Shown: positions 20,764 through 29,458 of the stretch, piece after piece
How the letters are laid out: the number at the start of each line of letters is the position of its first letter
Numbering within the stretch: the stretch's first letter is position 1
Origin: an uncultured Pirellulaceae bacterium
Lineage (GTDB): Bacteria > Planctomycetota > Planctomycetia > Pirellulales > Pirellulaceae
DNA: 37,516 nucleotides
NCBI GenBank assembly: GCA_905480235.1
Contig: CAJQPP010000147.1
Span: 1-37,516 of the forward strand
Direction: 5' to 3'
Position numbers and translations under genes: made by a program
The notes under the pieces: generated by a model
Seen by the model: only the letters and a program-made list of their open reading frames with translations
Database searches by the model: none
What the model was told of the DNA's origin: nothing

Positions 20764-21861
20764 ATGTTTTTGTCCCCTACTCGTATAACCCTTTCGGCGT
20801 TTTCGATCGCATTCGCCTTTTCGGTGATCGGGCAAGAGGGCATTGCACCACGAACTCACTCCTACACGCCCGACGAAGAGATCAATATTCGTGTTTACGA
20901 ACTTGGTAATCGCAGTGTGGTCAATATCCGCACAGAATTTGAAGGGGTAGATCAGTATTTTCGGCCTGTTTCCGGTGCCGGTTCTGGCAGCGGCTGGGTG
21001 TACGATCAAAGCGGTCATATCGTCACAAACTATCATGTCATTGAAAACTCCGATCGTGTTCGAGTAACACTCTTTGATGGTGAAACTGCTGCGGCACAAA
21101 TCGTGGGGACAGATCCACAAAACGATATCGCCGTGTTAAAAATTCAAGTGCCAACCGATTCTCTGAAGCCGTTAAAACTGGGAGACTCCTCCAATTTGAA
21201 GGTGGGCCAGAAAGCCTTGGCGATCGGCAACCCTTTTGGGTTAGAAAGAACGCTGACGGTGGGCATTGTGTCCAGCCTGAACCGCTCTCTGGAATCCAAG
21301 ACTCAGCGAGGCCGACTCATAAACTCCGTCATTCAAATCGACGCCGCACTCAATCAAGGAAATTCGGGTGGGCCGCTGTTTAATAGCGAAGCTAACTTGA
21401 TTGGTATGAATACCGCGATTGCCAGCGCGGGTACCAACGCGACCGCTCAGAACAGCGGCGTTGGATTTGCCGTGCCGGTCAACACCATCAAAAGAGTCGT
21501 TCCCGAGCTGATCCAAAACGGCAAAGTCATTCGTGCCACGGCTGGTATCTATAACGTACTCCAAACGAATCGTGGCTTGATGATTGTCTTGACCGAGCCT
21601 CGTGGCCCCGCTGACCGGGCCGGTTTGCGGAGCGCCGTGACCGCCGTCTTTCGTCAGTTTCGTGGTCAGACAGTGGTGGCGGGCTTCCGTGAAAACGATA
21701 AACCGGGTGATTTCATTACCGCCATTGATGGCCTCGAAGTCACCTCCTGGGATGAACTGTTGGACGAGATTGAAAAACACCAATCCGGAGATACCATCCG
21801 CTTTACCATCGAACGCGGACGGAGGACACTCAACGTGGACGTGCGATTGGTCGAAGATTAG
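20764..21861 (+). CDS. HtrA/Deg-type trypsin-like serine protease with one PDZ domain
   Basis: Envelope quality-control protease. From ATG 20764 (GGAG 10 bases upstream) it is 365 residues: a signal segment (about 1-25), a trypsin-like domain with triad H91 (TNYHVIEN), D121 (NDIAVLKI) and S201 (GNSGGPLF), then one C-terminal PDZ domain (about 255-360). The PDZ has an inserted loop between RAGL and GDFITAIDGLEV. E. coli DegP has two PDZ domains, so this is a DegS/HhoA-like layout. An in-frame ATG at 20689 also has a good GGAG site and would add 25 residues with an RR-containing start; the choice is open. ispD starts 55 bases after the stop on the same strand, so cotranscription is plausible. 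Confidence 0.93.
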   Translation: MFLSPTRITLSAFSIAFAFSVIGQEGIAPRTHSYTPDEEINIRVYELGNRSVVNIRTEFEGVDQYFRPVSGAGSGSGWVYDQSGHIVTNYHVIENSDRVRVTLFDGETAAAQIVGTDPQNDIAVLKIQVPTDSLKPLKLGDSSNLKVGQKALAIGNPFGLERTLTVGIVSSLNRSLESKTQRGRLINSVIQIDAALNQGNSGGPLFNSEANLIGMNTAIASAGTNATAQNSGVGFAVPVNTIKRVVPELIQNGKVIRATAGIYNVLQTNRGLMIVLTEPRGPADRAGLRSAVTAVFRQFRGQTVVAGFRENDKPGDFITAIDGLEVTSWDELLDEIEKHQSGDTIRFTIERGRRTLNVDVRLVED

Positions 21862-21916
21862 ATAGACGTTTAAGTTTTGTCACGGATGCGTTTCTGCTAA
21901 GGATTGAGGATCACAC

Positions 21917-22654
21917 ATGAGCAAGTTTTCCGTCATCTTAGCGGCTGCTGGGAAAAGCAGTCGCTTTCGAGATAAGCACTACAAAAAACCCTTCATTCGC
22001 CTAGATCAAAAAGCCGTTTGGTTGTATTCGGCCGAGCGTTTCCTCAATCGCAGCGATGTTTGCCAATTGCTCCTTGTGATCGCCCCAGAGGACCGAGAAG
22101 AGTTTCATTCTTTATTCGGTCCAAATATAGCAATCATGGGAGTCGATGTGGTCGAAGGCGGCGTGGAACGCGCCGACTCCGTCGGCAATGCTTTGATGAA
22201 GGTCTCCGAGGACGCCGACTTTGTGGTGGTGCACGACGCCGCCCGGCCCTGTTTGGCGGATGAACATATCGAAGCGGTGTTCGAATCCGCGAAAGCCAAG
22301 GGCGCATCCATTCTAGCCACGCCAGTAACCAGCACGCTGAAAAGTGGCCGTGATGGCAAGGTCGTGGAAACCATTTCTCGGGCGGATAAATGGCTGGCTC
22401 AAACCCCTCAGGTCTATCCCAAAGACGTTTTGATCCAAGCTTTTGAAAATCGTGGCGATTTCCAACCGACTGACGAAGCCGAATTGCTGGAGCAACAAGG
22501 CATCCCCATCTCTTTGGTTGAGGGCTCCCATCTCAATATAAAAATCACCACGAAAGCTGACCTCAAGCTTGCCAAAGCCATTCTTCGCTCGGCTACGCCT
22601 AAAAAATTCGACGCGCCTCCCCACCCATTCGCAGATGGTGATTTGTGGCGCTAG
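21917..22654 (+). CDS. ispD: 2-C-methyl-D-erythritol 4-phosphate cytidylyltransferase
   Basis: Transfers CMP from CTP to MEP, the third step of the MEP isoprenoid pathway, in the cytoplasm. The 245-residue protein has the nucleotide-binding start ILAAAGKSSRF (7-17), K24 in KKPF, GGVERADSV (81-89), VVHDAARP (104-111), the W-L-A-Q-T-P-Q loop and a TDEAELLE segment, all expected of IspD. The C-terminal ~20 residues beyond the core (Pro/His/Asp-rich) are extra. ATG at 21917 has GAGG 9 bases upstream. It follows the HtrA-like gene by 55 bases and converges on the DUF819 gene. IspF is not adjacent. Confidence 0.95.
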   Translation: MSKFSVILAAAGKSSRFRDKHYKKPFIRLDQKAVWLYSAERFLNRSDVCQLLLVIAPEDREEFHSLFGPNIAIMGVDVVEGGVERADSVGNALMKVSEDADFVVVHDAARPCLADEHIEAVFESAKAKGASILATPVTSTLKSGRDGKVVETISRADKWLAQTPQVYPKDVLIQAFENRGDFQPTDEAELLEQQGIPISLVEGSHLNIKITTKADLKLAKAILRSATPKKFDAPPHPFADGDLWR

Positions 22655-22746
22655 ATCTCCCGTCTCCCCAAGCCAGGCTGGGTGTCCACAACTTCCCCAC
22701 GCCAACCGCTCCCATCTTTTCCGGAATTACCGCAAAGAAGCCGTGA

Positions 22747-24315
22747 CTAGCCACCTGCCGGTGTGGCCATTTGCATTAACCAGGCGCAAATCATGGCACC
22801 ATAGGTTCCCAGGGCGTATCCCAAAACTGCCAACAACACCCCTACCGGTGCCAACGCTGGATGAAACGCCGCGGCCACAACCGGAGCGCTCGCTGCGCCC
22901 CCAATATTGGCCTTGCTGCCGACGGCTAAAAAGAAATAGGGAGCACGAATCAACCAGGCCATCAAAAACATCAATGCCACGTGAATGGCCATCCAGATAC
23001 CACCTACCAAAAACAGGCCCGGTTTTTGAACTACCGCACGAATGTCCATCTGCATACCGATCACGGCAACCAGCATAAAAATAAATACCGTCCCAATTTT
23101 GGAAGCACCAGCGCCTTCTAAATTTCGAAATGACGTAAACGACAACCCAATTCCAATCGCCGTGGAAATCACAATGAGCCAAAAGAAAGAACTGGCCAGC
23201 CCAAGGTCGCCGAGAAACTGAAGTGATGGGTTTTCAGCCATCAAACCATCCACAAAACCTGATATTTCTGCACCGCAGTAATGCGCTATCGCCGTTGCTC
23301 CAAATCCAATGCCAGCGATGATCATAAAATCGGTTGTCGTAGGAACACGTGCGACGCTCAAGCTAAATGATTCCATTTTTTCTTGAAGCCGGTCGATGCT
23401 CGAGGCATCAGCCTTTAAAAACTTGTCGATGGCTTTGTGCTTTCCTACCCCAAGCAGCAGGAATAGCATCCAGATTTCCGCAACAAAGACATCGACGGCC
23501 ACCATGACGCTGTAGATGTCTTCCATCTTCTTCTCTAATTCAGGTGAGGCATCGTTTGGGGGAGTCAAGAATACGACCTGCATTGCCGCTTGATTCGCTC
23601 CGCCGCCAATCCAACTACCTGCCACGGTACTCAGGCCACGCCATACCGAACCGGGGCCGTCGACACCGATCACGTCCGGAGCCAAGGTCGCCACGATCAG
23701 AACAGCAATTGGCCCCCCCAAGATGACTCCCACTGTGCCCGTAAAAAACATAATCAGAGCTTTTGGGCCAAGGCGAAAAATTTCCCGCAAATCGATGCTC
23801 AAAGTCAAAAGCACGAGCGTCGCCGGTAACAAATAACGCGTGGCTACAAAATACAAATTGCTGGTCTTATGGTCCACAATATGAAAAAACGTCAGCAACG
23901 ATGGCAGAAAATAACAAATCAATAACATCGGGATGATCTTATAAAATTTGCCCCAGAACCCGGTCTTGATACTCGAGGTATAGAAAATCAGTGCCAACAT
24001 CACACTTAAAATTCCAAAAATGATGGCGTCGTTACTGATCAACGCTTCCGTCTCATTTTTCTTAATGACTTTTGCCAACTCTTTGACCAGCCCCTGCTCC
24101 TCTGGAAAGAGCTGTTTCAACTGGTCAATTTTCCCTGCCTCCTGATTAATCGTGACCGCTGCTTGCCCGTTTGTCGCATCCGCTGCGATTTGCTGCTCCT
24201 GAGCCCGTGCAGTGGAATTGGAAAAGAAAACCAAAAGCACGATAAGGCCGATCGGAAACCACTTGAACGAGAAAGAGACTTTGGTTGTCAGGGAGCGAAA
24301 GGCAAACACGTGCAC
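22747..24315 (-). CDS. DUF819 family membrane protein (YjcL-like)
   Basis: A 522-residue multi-pass inner-membrane protein. An N-terminal hydrophobic segment (about 19-37) ends in ARAQ and looks like a signal peptide, followed by a ~60-residue soluble stretch and then roughly ten to twelve TM segments. The blocks YLLPATLVLLTLSIDLREI, a TGTVGVILGGP motif and SWIGGGANQAAM match the DUF819 (YjcL) family, whose transport role is unproven. The start is GTG: the one at 24315 has little room for a ribosome site, while GTG at 24309 has CGAGG about 5 bases upstream and may be the true one. It lies about 140 bases downstream of modC on the same strand, so readthrough from the molybdate operon is possible. 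Confidence 0.85.
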   Translation of the reverse strand: MHVFAFRSLTTKVSFSFKWFPIGLIVLLVFFSNSTARAQEQQIAADATNGQAAVTINQEAGKIDQLKQLFPEEQGLVKELAKVIKKNETEALISNDAIIFGILSVMLALIFYTSSIKTGFWGKFYKIIPMLLICYFLPSLLTFFHIVDHKTSNLYFVATRYLLPATLVLLTLSIDLREIFRLGPKALIMFFTGTVGVILGGPIAVLIVATLAPDVIGVDGPGSVWRGLSTVAGSWIGGGANQAAMQVVFLTPPNDASPELEKKMEDIYSVMVAVDVFVAEIWMLFLLLGVGKHKAIDKFLKADASSIDRLQEKMESFSLSVARVPTTTDFMIIAGIGFGATAIAHYCGAEISGFVDGLMAENPSLQFLGDLGLASSFFWLIVISTAIGIGLSFTSFRNLEGAGASKIGTVFIFMLVAVIGMQMDIRAVVQKPGLFLVGGIWMAIHVALMFLMAWLIRAPYFFLAVGSKANIGGAASAPVVAAAFHPALAPVGVLLAVLGYALGTYGAMICAWLMQMATPAGG

Positions 24316-24454
24316 CTCGATAAGGAAAGGCTAAATGAAACCGATTTAGATCGCCCAAATTCTAGGGCATTCCCGGAACGGGTAACAGTCACGCAACCTT
24401 TCGACGATCCGAGGCTAAAAAAAGAAGGGGCAGTTTGAGAGAAACGTACCGAGA

Positions 24455-25123
24455 TCAGGGAAGCATTTTGGGAGCCAGCTCCGAGTCCATGCGGCCATCT
24501 CTTATTTTCAGAATTTGCCCGGAAAAAGACGAGGCTTCTTGAGGCGAATGGGTTACATAAATCACGGGGACCTCCCATTCCTCCAACAATTCTTGAAGGT
24601 AACGGACAATCTTCAAACGCAATTCAAGATCCACATGAGCGACCGGTTCATCCATCAGCAACAAACGCGGTCCGCTGGCCAAGGCGCGTCCCATCGCCAC
24701 ACGTTGCTTCTCACCTCCCGATAAATTGGCGGGACGCCGTTCCAGCAAATTTTGAATTTCCAACATTTCAACCATGCGATCAAAATCAATGGCGGTATTT
24801 TGCGGAGAGCGCCAACGCCTACCGAAACGCAGATTATCAAGAACGGACATATGAGGAAATAAATGAGTTTGCTGGAAAACATAACCTACCCCTCTGTGCT
24901 GCGGAGGCACGCATATGCCCTCTTGAGAATCGAAAACGACTTGGTCGTCAATCGTGATACGCCCGGCGTTGGGCTGCATCGTCCCTGCGATCATGGCAAG
25001 CACCGACGTTTTACCACTTCCAGAAGGCCCCAATAATACCGTGCACTGGTGCTCCGTTTGAAAGGAAAGCTCCATGGTAAACCCAGCGGGATAAGTATGC
25101 TGACAGTCAAATTCCAAATTCAT
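24455..25123 (-). CDS. modC: Molybdate ABC transporter ATP-binding protein ModC (short form)
   Basis: Powers molybdate import through ModB. The 222-residue protein has the full ABC set: Walker A GPSGSGKT (32-39), Q-loop FQQTHLFPHM, signature LSGGEKQR, Walker B LLLMDEP, D-loop AHVD and H-loop VTHS. It stops soon after the ATPase core, so it lacks the C-terminal TOBE/MOP domain of E. coli ModC (352 residues), which binds oxyanion and mediates trans-inhibition. ATG at 25123 overlaps the TGA stop of modB (ATGA), so translation is coupled. Sulfate CysA is the main alternative; the ModA neighbour favours molybdate or tungstate. Confidence 0.88.
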   Translation of the reverse strand: MNLEFDCQHTYPAGFTMELSFQTEHQCTVLLGPSGSGKTSVLAMIAGTMQPNAGRITIDDQVVFDSQEGICVPPQHRGVGYVFQQTHLFPHMSVLDNLRFGRRWRSPQNTAIDFDRMVEMLEIQNLLERRPANLSGGEKQRVAMGRALASGPRLLLMDEPVAHVDLELRLKIVRYLQELLEEWEVPVIYVTHSPQEASSFSGQILKIRDGRMDSELAPKMLP

Positions 25124-25815
25124 ACCGCCCTCCCGTCATACCGCCGTTCAATCCATTGCCCCAAACATAACGCCACACAGGAAAGCATTACCGATACCAA
25201 CACTAAAGGCCAAGCCTCGTATATCCCGTCCGGAGAATTGACGTAGGAAAACACGCCCAATGGGATCGTGCGTGTCTCTCCAAGAATGTTCCCTGCCACC
25301 ATGATCGTCGCCCCAAACTCACCCAGGCTGCGAGCAAAAGACAACAGCCAACCGGCCGCGATACCGCGCTTTGCCAATGGCAGTGTGATATGGAAAAAAG
25401 TTGCCCAAGGACCAGCACCTAAGGTCCGAGCCGTCGTTTCCAATTGCCGATCTGATGCCTGAAACGCCAGCTGAATTGGCCGTACCGCCAGCGGGAAACT
25501 GACCACCATCGAAGCCAGCACTGCGGCTTGCCATGTCAATACAATATCCCAGCCAAACCAAGTATGCAGGGGATAACCAATCCAGCCTGTGGGGGAAAAC
25601 AAAACTAATAACACAAACCCCGTAACCACGGGCGGTAAAACCAACGGCAAACTGATCAGGGTCTCCACCAACCATCGCCCACGCCACTGCGTGCGCGCCA
25701 GAAACCACCCCAAAGCAATCGCCGCTGGCAAGCAAATACTGGCAGAACACAAGGAGACCTTGATGCTGATGGAAACGGCCTGCCAATCGTCCGAGCTCAA
25801 AAATGCGAGAAACAA
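25120..25815 (-). CDS. modB: Molybdate ABC transporter permease ModB
   Basis: The membrane channel of the molybdate importer, 231 residues with about five to six TM segments. It carries the cytoplasmic coupling motif region ARTLGAGPWATFFHITLP, then RSLGEFGATIMVAGN, which is typical of ModB. The best start is TTG at 25815, two bases after the modA stop, with an AGGT about 8 bases upstream; there is no ATG near the N-terminus. The stop overlaps the modC ATG by four bases. Third gene of the NIPSNAP-modA-modB-modC series. Confidence 0.9.
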   Translation of the reverse strand: MFLAFLSSDDWQAVSISIKVSLCSASICLPAAIALGWFLARTQWRGRWLVETLISLPLVLPPVVTGFVLLVLFSPTGWIGYPLHTWFGWDIVLTWQAAVLASMVVSFPLAVRPIQLAFQASDRQLETTARTLGAGPWATFFHITLPLAKRGIAAGWLLSFARSLGEFGATIMVAGNILGETRTIPLGVFSYVNSPDGIYEAWPLVLVSVMLSCVALCLGQWIERRYDGRAV

Positions 25816-25817
25816 AG

Positions 25818-26612
25818 TCAGTTACCTATGCCCTGTTCCTGATGACCTTCACGCAAAACCTGAAACCCATGTTGTTTGAAGATCCGGTGCGCTACCTCGC
25901 CATCAAAATAATCGAACAGCGCTTTCACTGCTGGGTCCTGACCCGCATTCTCAATTCGCAATAACGGATAGATCACACGTGTTTTCGATGCCGGCAATTC
26001 GAGCAATACCTTGACCCCGTCACTGATGTCGGCATCGGTGGCATACACCACCCCGACATCTGCCGCACCTTGCTCCACCAAAGCCAGTGCTCGTCTCACA
26101 TCAGCTGTGGCCGCGATGCGCGATTCAAGCTCCTTCCACAGCCCCGCTTCTTGAAGCAACTCTCGCGCATAGATGCCTGCGGGCACGGAAAATGGGTCCG
26201 CCATGGCGATCCGCCGAATCACCGGACTGGATAGCTCAGCCAATTGTTCTACCTGCAATGGCGAATCGATCGGTGCGATAAGCACCAGTGCATTCCCCAA
26301 CAGGTTTTTTCGCTCACATTTCACGGACACAGAATCCTCAACCCGATCGACCCACTCCTCGTTCGCGGACAAAAAAAGATCGGCATGGACGCCCCGTGTG
26401 AGCAACATGGCCAGCGACGAAGAAGACGCAAAATTCGCTCGCACTGGAACCGCCTCCCCCTCAAAGGCCTCTAGCACCTCGCTCACGGCATCCATCGAAC
26501 TGGCGGCCGCAAAGATGGTAATGCCGGGAGCGGGTTCGCGTTGTGCGCAAGCTGTCGCCAAGCAGCACAAAATGCCACAGCTCAAAATTAATCTTCTGAC
26601 CTGATAACCCAC
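25818..26612 (-). CDS. modA: Molybdate-binding lipoprotein ModA
   Basis: Periplasmic or membrane-anchored receptor that delivers molybdate to ModBC. 264 residues. The N-terminus has a lipoprotein signal with a lipobox-like LATAC, so it is probably lipid-anchored rather than free. The mature part shows ITIFAAASSMDAVSEVLEAFE, ANFASSSSLAMLL, GVHADLFLSAN, and later DVRRALALVEQGAADVGVVYATDA, all ModA/WtpA landmarks with serines that contact the oxyanion. The start is GTG at 26612, only two bases after the NIPSNAP stop; no strong ribosome site is visible, consistent with coupling to the upstream gene. Confidence 0.93.
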   Translation of the reverse strand: MGYQVRRLILSCGILCCLATACAQREPAPGITIFAAASSMDAVSEVLEAFEGEAVPVRANFASSSSLAMLLTRGVHADLFLSANEEWVDRVEDSVSVKCERKNLLGNALVLIAPIDSPLQVEQLAELSSPVIRRIAMADPFSVPAGIYARELLQEAGLWKELESRIAATADVRRALALVEQGAADVGVVYATDADISDGVKVLLELPASKTRVIYPLLRIENAGQDPAVKALFDYFDGEVAHRIFKQHGFQVLREGHQEQGIGN

Positions 26613-26614
26613 AA

Positions 26615-27430
26615 TTAAAACCCGCTAAAGTCCGTTGGTTTCAAAAACCAATTTTGAATCTTGGAGACGGTGTCCTTGTACTCCGGTAAATCTTTCATGG
26701 CATTCCAACGGTCACTTGCGATAAACGCCTTCCAGTGCGCTTGGTGAGCCACTTCATCCTCAGCGCTTAACATGTAAACCAGATTGGGCGCGTTGGGACC
26801 AACCAAAGTCTCTCCAAAAAACACGGGCGCCATTTCTACATCTCGCATCAACTGCAACTCACCGCCCTCGTTAAACATTTGAATTTTACGTCGCGCGTGG
26901 TCATCGGTATGACTTTCGTACAAACGCAGCTCAAAAATTCTTGGCGTGCGATTCTTCGAATATTCACCCAACTCCATTACCGGAATGTCCACAAAAGATT
27001 TCAAAAACCAACTTTTCACCCTCTGATACACCGGATCTTTGAGGGGTCGATCAGAAAACTTCGCTTCCGCTTTTTGATAAACAGGATCCTGAGACAAAGC
27101 ATCTCGTAGCCCGGCAAATTGAGCTGCGTCAGAAAATGGGATCACCATAAAAACAGAGTGATCGTTCTCATCTTTGAGATTTCGAAAGACGCCGACTCGG
27201 TCGATACCCTGACGTTTCAGTGCCGGTAGATAGGCGTCCCGCAAATGGGCTTCCATTTCCTGTTGCTTCTCGAAATCAAAAATCTGGTAGATCCTCAATT
27301 CGTAAAACTCTCGCGCCTCGGCTTCCTCTCCAGTAACCGGCATGGCTGATACTCCGGTTTGAATCAGGCAAAACCATACAATCGCAAAACACGCACACCC
27401 GATTATTTTCGATTTACTCTTGATCATCAC
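26615..27430 (-). CDS. Secreted NIPSNAP-family protein
   Basis: 271 residues with a signal peptide (hydrophobic core about 9-27, cleavage near VSAMP) and two NIPSNAP/ferredoxin-like repeats: REFYELRIYQIFD (about 40-135) and RIFELRLYESHTDDHARRK (about 165-260). Each carries the ELR-Y strand typical of the family. Secreted NIPSNAP proteins are abundant in planctomycetes; biochemical function is unknown. GTG at 27430 and ATG at 27427 both fit an AGGAG site 7-10 bases upstream. Its stop is two bases from the modA start, making it the first gene of the molybdate operon, which is unusual. Confidence 0.87.
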   Translation of the reverse strand: MMIKSKSKIIGCACFAIVWFCLIQTGVSAMPVTGEEAEAREFYELRIYQIFDFEKQQEMEAHLRDAYLPALKRQGIDRVGVFRNLKDENDHSVFMVIPFSDAAQFAGLRDALSQDPVYQKAEAKFSDRPLKDPVYQRVKSWFLKSFVDIPVMELGEYSKNRTPRIFELRLYESHTDDHARRKIQMFNEGGELQLMRDVEMAPVFFGETLVGPNAPNLVYMLSAEDEVAHQAHWKAFIASDRWNAMKDLPEYKDTVSKIQNWFLKPTDFSGF

Positions 27431-27605
27431 TAAAGAACTCCTATTTAATTCTCGACCTGGCTATTTCGAAGGTCGATTTCCTGATGTGATTCATGCTTTA
27501 ACTCTGGGCAACCGTGTCGCCAAAACAATTTGGTCGATCGGAAGCTCCGTCTACACGATTGCTAAACTACGGATTTAATAACTTGAACGTTGAACGCATG
27601 GCGAA

Positions 27606-28106
27606 TCAAACGCTTGGAAAGCCAAGAGCACGCCGCCAGGCACTGATTTGGCCTAAATGGATATTTTCATGATTCAACATCAGGTAAGGCAAACAGATCC
27701 CGGCCGTAGGCATAAGGGTCGCCCAACGCTCCATTTGCACGGGCCGCTCAAACACCGATACATCCTGCGTTTCCAGCAGTTGACAAATGGTGTCGTGACC
27801 GGAATTCCATTCCTGAATAATGTCCGACAGTGGCGAATACTCGGATGCCGACAAGAGAGGTCGAGACTGCATACCGTATCGATGCCCCTTGGGATCCTCA
27901 AACGCTTGGCCTTGAATCACGCCCTCGATGACGGGCAGATACACGTTCAAGTGACTCAAACACCACGCAGGATGATTGACCGTCATGTCGCGCTCACCCG
28001 GTGGTTGTAAAATCATCTGTTCATCAGTCAAATCGTGCGTTAGCTTCACCGCATAATCTTGATTCTTCCGAAACGACTGAATCAGGCCGGATATGATTGA
28101 GGACAT
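27606..28106 (-). CDS. DinB-like four-helix protein
   Basis: 166 residues from ATG 28106, with GAAGGTGG about 8 bases upstream; a GTG at 28115 would add three residues. The sequence fits the DinB/YfiT superfamily of metal-binding helical bundles: an early helix with LTDEQM, a histidine in NHPAWCLSHL, and a C-terminal NHENIHLGQISAWRRALG supplying two further histidines. These three histidine regions usually bind a divalent metal. Members include thiol-dependent transferases, but the substrate here is unknown. It is divergent from the arginase-family gene with about 100 bases between. Confidence 0.82.
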   Translation of the reverse strand: MSSIISGLIQSFRKNQDYAVKLTHDLTDEQMILQPPGERDMTVNHPAWCLSHLNVYLPVIEGVIQGQAFEDPKGHRYGMQSRPLLSASEYSPLSDIIQEWNSGHDTICQLLETQDVSVFERPVQMERWATLMPTAGICLPYLMLNHENIHLGQISAWRRALGFPSV

Positions 28107-28209
28107 GCTTACCACCTTCGGTTGCTTGTTGTTCGTTTCTGTTGTTTCGCGTTCTTAGCGTTGAGCTGTTTCAGAGTTTAGCAATTCCCTGTCAAATTCA
28201 CATGTAGCC

Positions 28210-29019
28210 ATGCCGCAAACCATCTCCCTCATTGGGATTCCCTGGGACGAACAATCTTCATTTGCAAAAGGATGTGCCGCAGGACCTGAGGCGATTCGCC
28301 AAGCCCTGTACTGCGAATCCTCTAACACCTTTTGCGAAGCTGGACTCGACATCGCCGCCCACCCACAGCTCCAGGATTCTGGCAATCTTGTGTTGGAAAG
28401 CGGGGAAGCCGCTCGGTTTACCATTGAACAAGCGGTTAGAGGCGCCCTGCAATCCCACCACAAAGTATTCGCATTGGGTGGTGATCATGCCGTGACTTGG
28501 CCAATCCTCAGAGCTTACGCTGAGGCTTACCCGACGTTGAATGTCCTGCATCTCGATGCCCACCCCGATCTCTACGACGAACTGGATGGCAATCGGTTTT
28601 CCCACGCCTGTCCATTTGCGAGAGCGCTCGAGGAAGGTTTGATCACCCGATTGGTTCAGGTAGGCATTCGCACCATGAACAGCCACCAACAAAAACAAGC
28701 TGAGCGATTTGGTGTGGAAACCATCGGTATGAATCAACTTGATGCTGGAATGCCGATTTCATTTGACGGACCAACTTACTTGTCTCTAGATATGGATGTT
28801 TTGGATCCGGCATTCGCTCCTGGCGTCAGTCATCATGAACCAGGCGGAATGACCACCCGTGAATTGATTTCCATCATTCAAAAACTGGAGGCAAATTTGG
28901 TGGGAGCCGACATCGTCGAACTCAACCCTTCCAGAGACCTGCAGTCGGTAACCGCCATGACCGCTGCCAAGTTAGTAAAGGAAGTCTTAGCACGCCTAAT
29001 AATTTCCGAATCGCGTTGA
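28210..29019 (+). CDS. Arginase/agmatinase-family ureohydrolase
   Basis: A binuclear manganese hydrolase acting on a guanidino or formimidoyl compound (arginine, agmatine or formimidoylglutamate). The 269-residue protein has all six metal ligands: H93 in ALGGDH, D116/H118/D120 in LDAHPDLYD, and D194/D196 in SLDMDVLDPAFAPG. GGDHAVT and the late ADIVELNP block support the family. It has no signal peptide, so it is cytoplasmic. The substrate cannot be fixed from motifs alone. ATG at 28210 has a weak ribosome site. It is divergent from the DinB-like gene and followed by a gene-poor region. Confidence 0.9.
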   Translation: MPQTISLIGIPWDEQSSFAKGCAAGPEAIRQALYCESSNTFCEAGLDIAAHPQLQDSGNLVLESGEAARFTIEQAVRGALQSHHKVFALGGDHAVTWPILRAYAEAYPTLNVLHLDAHPDLYDELDGNRFSHACPFARALEEGLITRLVQVGIRTMNSHQQKQAERFGVETIGMNQLDAGMPISFDGPTYLSLDMDVLDPAFAPGVSHHEPGGMTTRELISIIQKLEANLVGADIVELNPSRDLQSVTAMTAAKLVKEVLARLIISESR

Positions 29020-29416
29020 ACGATTTGCAACTGACCGTTTTCATCGCAAGGTCTTACTCAGGCCTCCTGCAATGAATGTCTTTTGAAAAATAAAAAAGTC
29101 TTCACCGCGAACCCTAACCGATTTAAAAAATAAAAGGTGTAACATTTGGAAAAGGTAAAGGAGATCCAATAGTCTCCTTTGAGGCATAAAAAAAAAGTTG
29201 CTGCCAAATTGCTTAAACAAGCAGTTTGCTCCCACGAAAACGCGGTTGAACGAATTAATATTCAAAAACAAAAAGATCCCATCTTGAACGCACGAAGCTT
29301 TTAGCAAACATTGGAAGCAGGTTCGCACTAACGCAGTGCGAGTGACTAGAGCCTGCGGGTTCGCCATCTATGGCTTTGGCGGTCTCGTAGGAAGTTTAGT
29401 AGAAAGGAGGTGTTCT

Positions 29417-29458
29417 GTGAAATATGTCTGTACCAGCCATCGAGGTGGCCGCGGTTAA
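29417..29458 (+). CDS. Possible 13-residue micro-ORF behind a perfect ribosome site
   Basis: GTG at 29417 lies 6 bases after AGGAGG, the best-spaced start at this site, and encodes MKYVCTSHRGGRG before TAA. It could be a leader peptide, but no regulated gene follows before the terminator. It competes with the 32-codon frame below. Not recognised. Confidence 0.25.
   Translation: MKYVCTSHRGGRG

Noticed and set aside
29041-29367. 108-codon minus-strand frame in the AT-rich islet
   Set aside because: Phe/Leu-rich because of A/T runs; no ribosome site or family resemblance.
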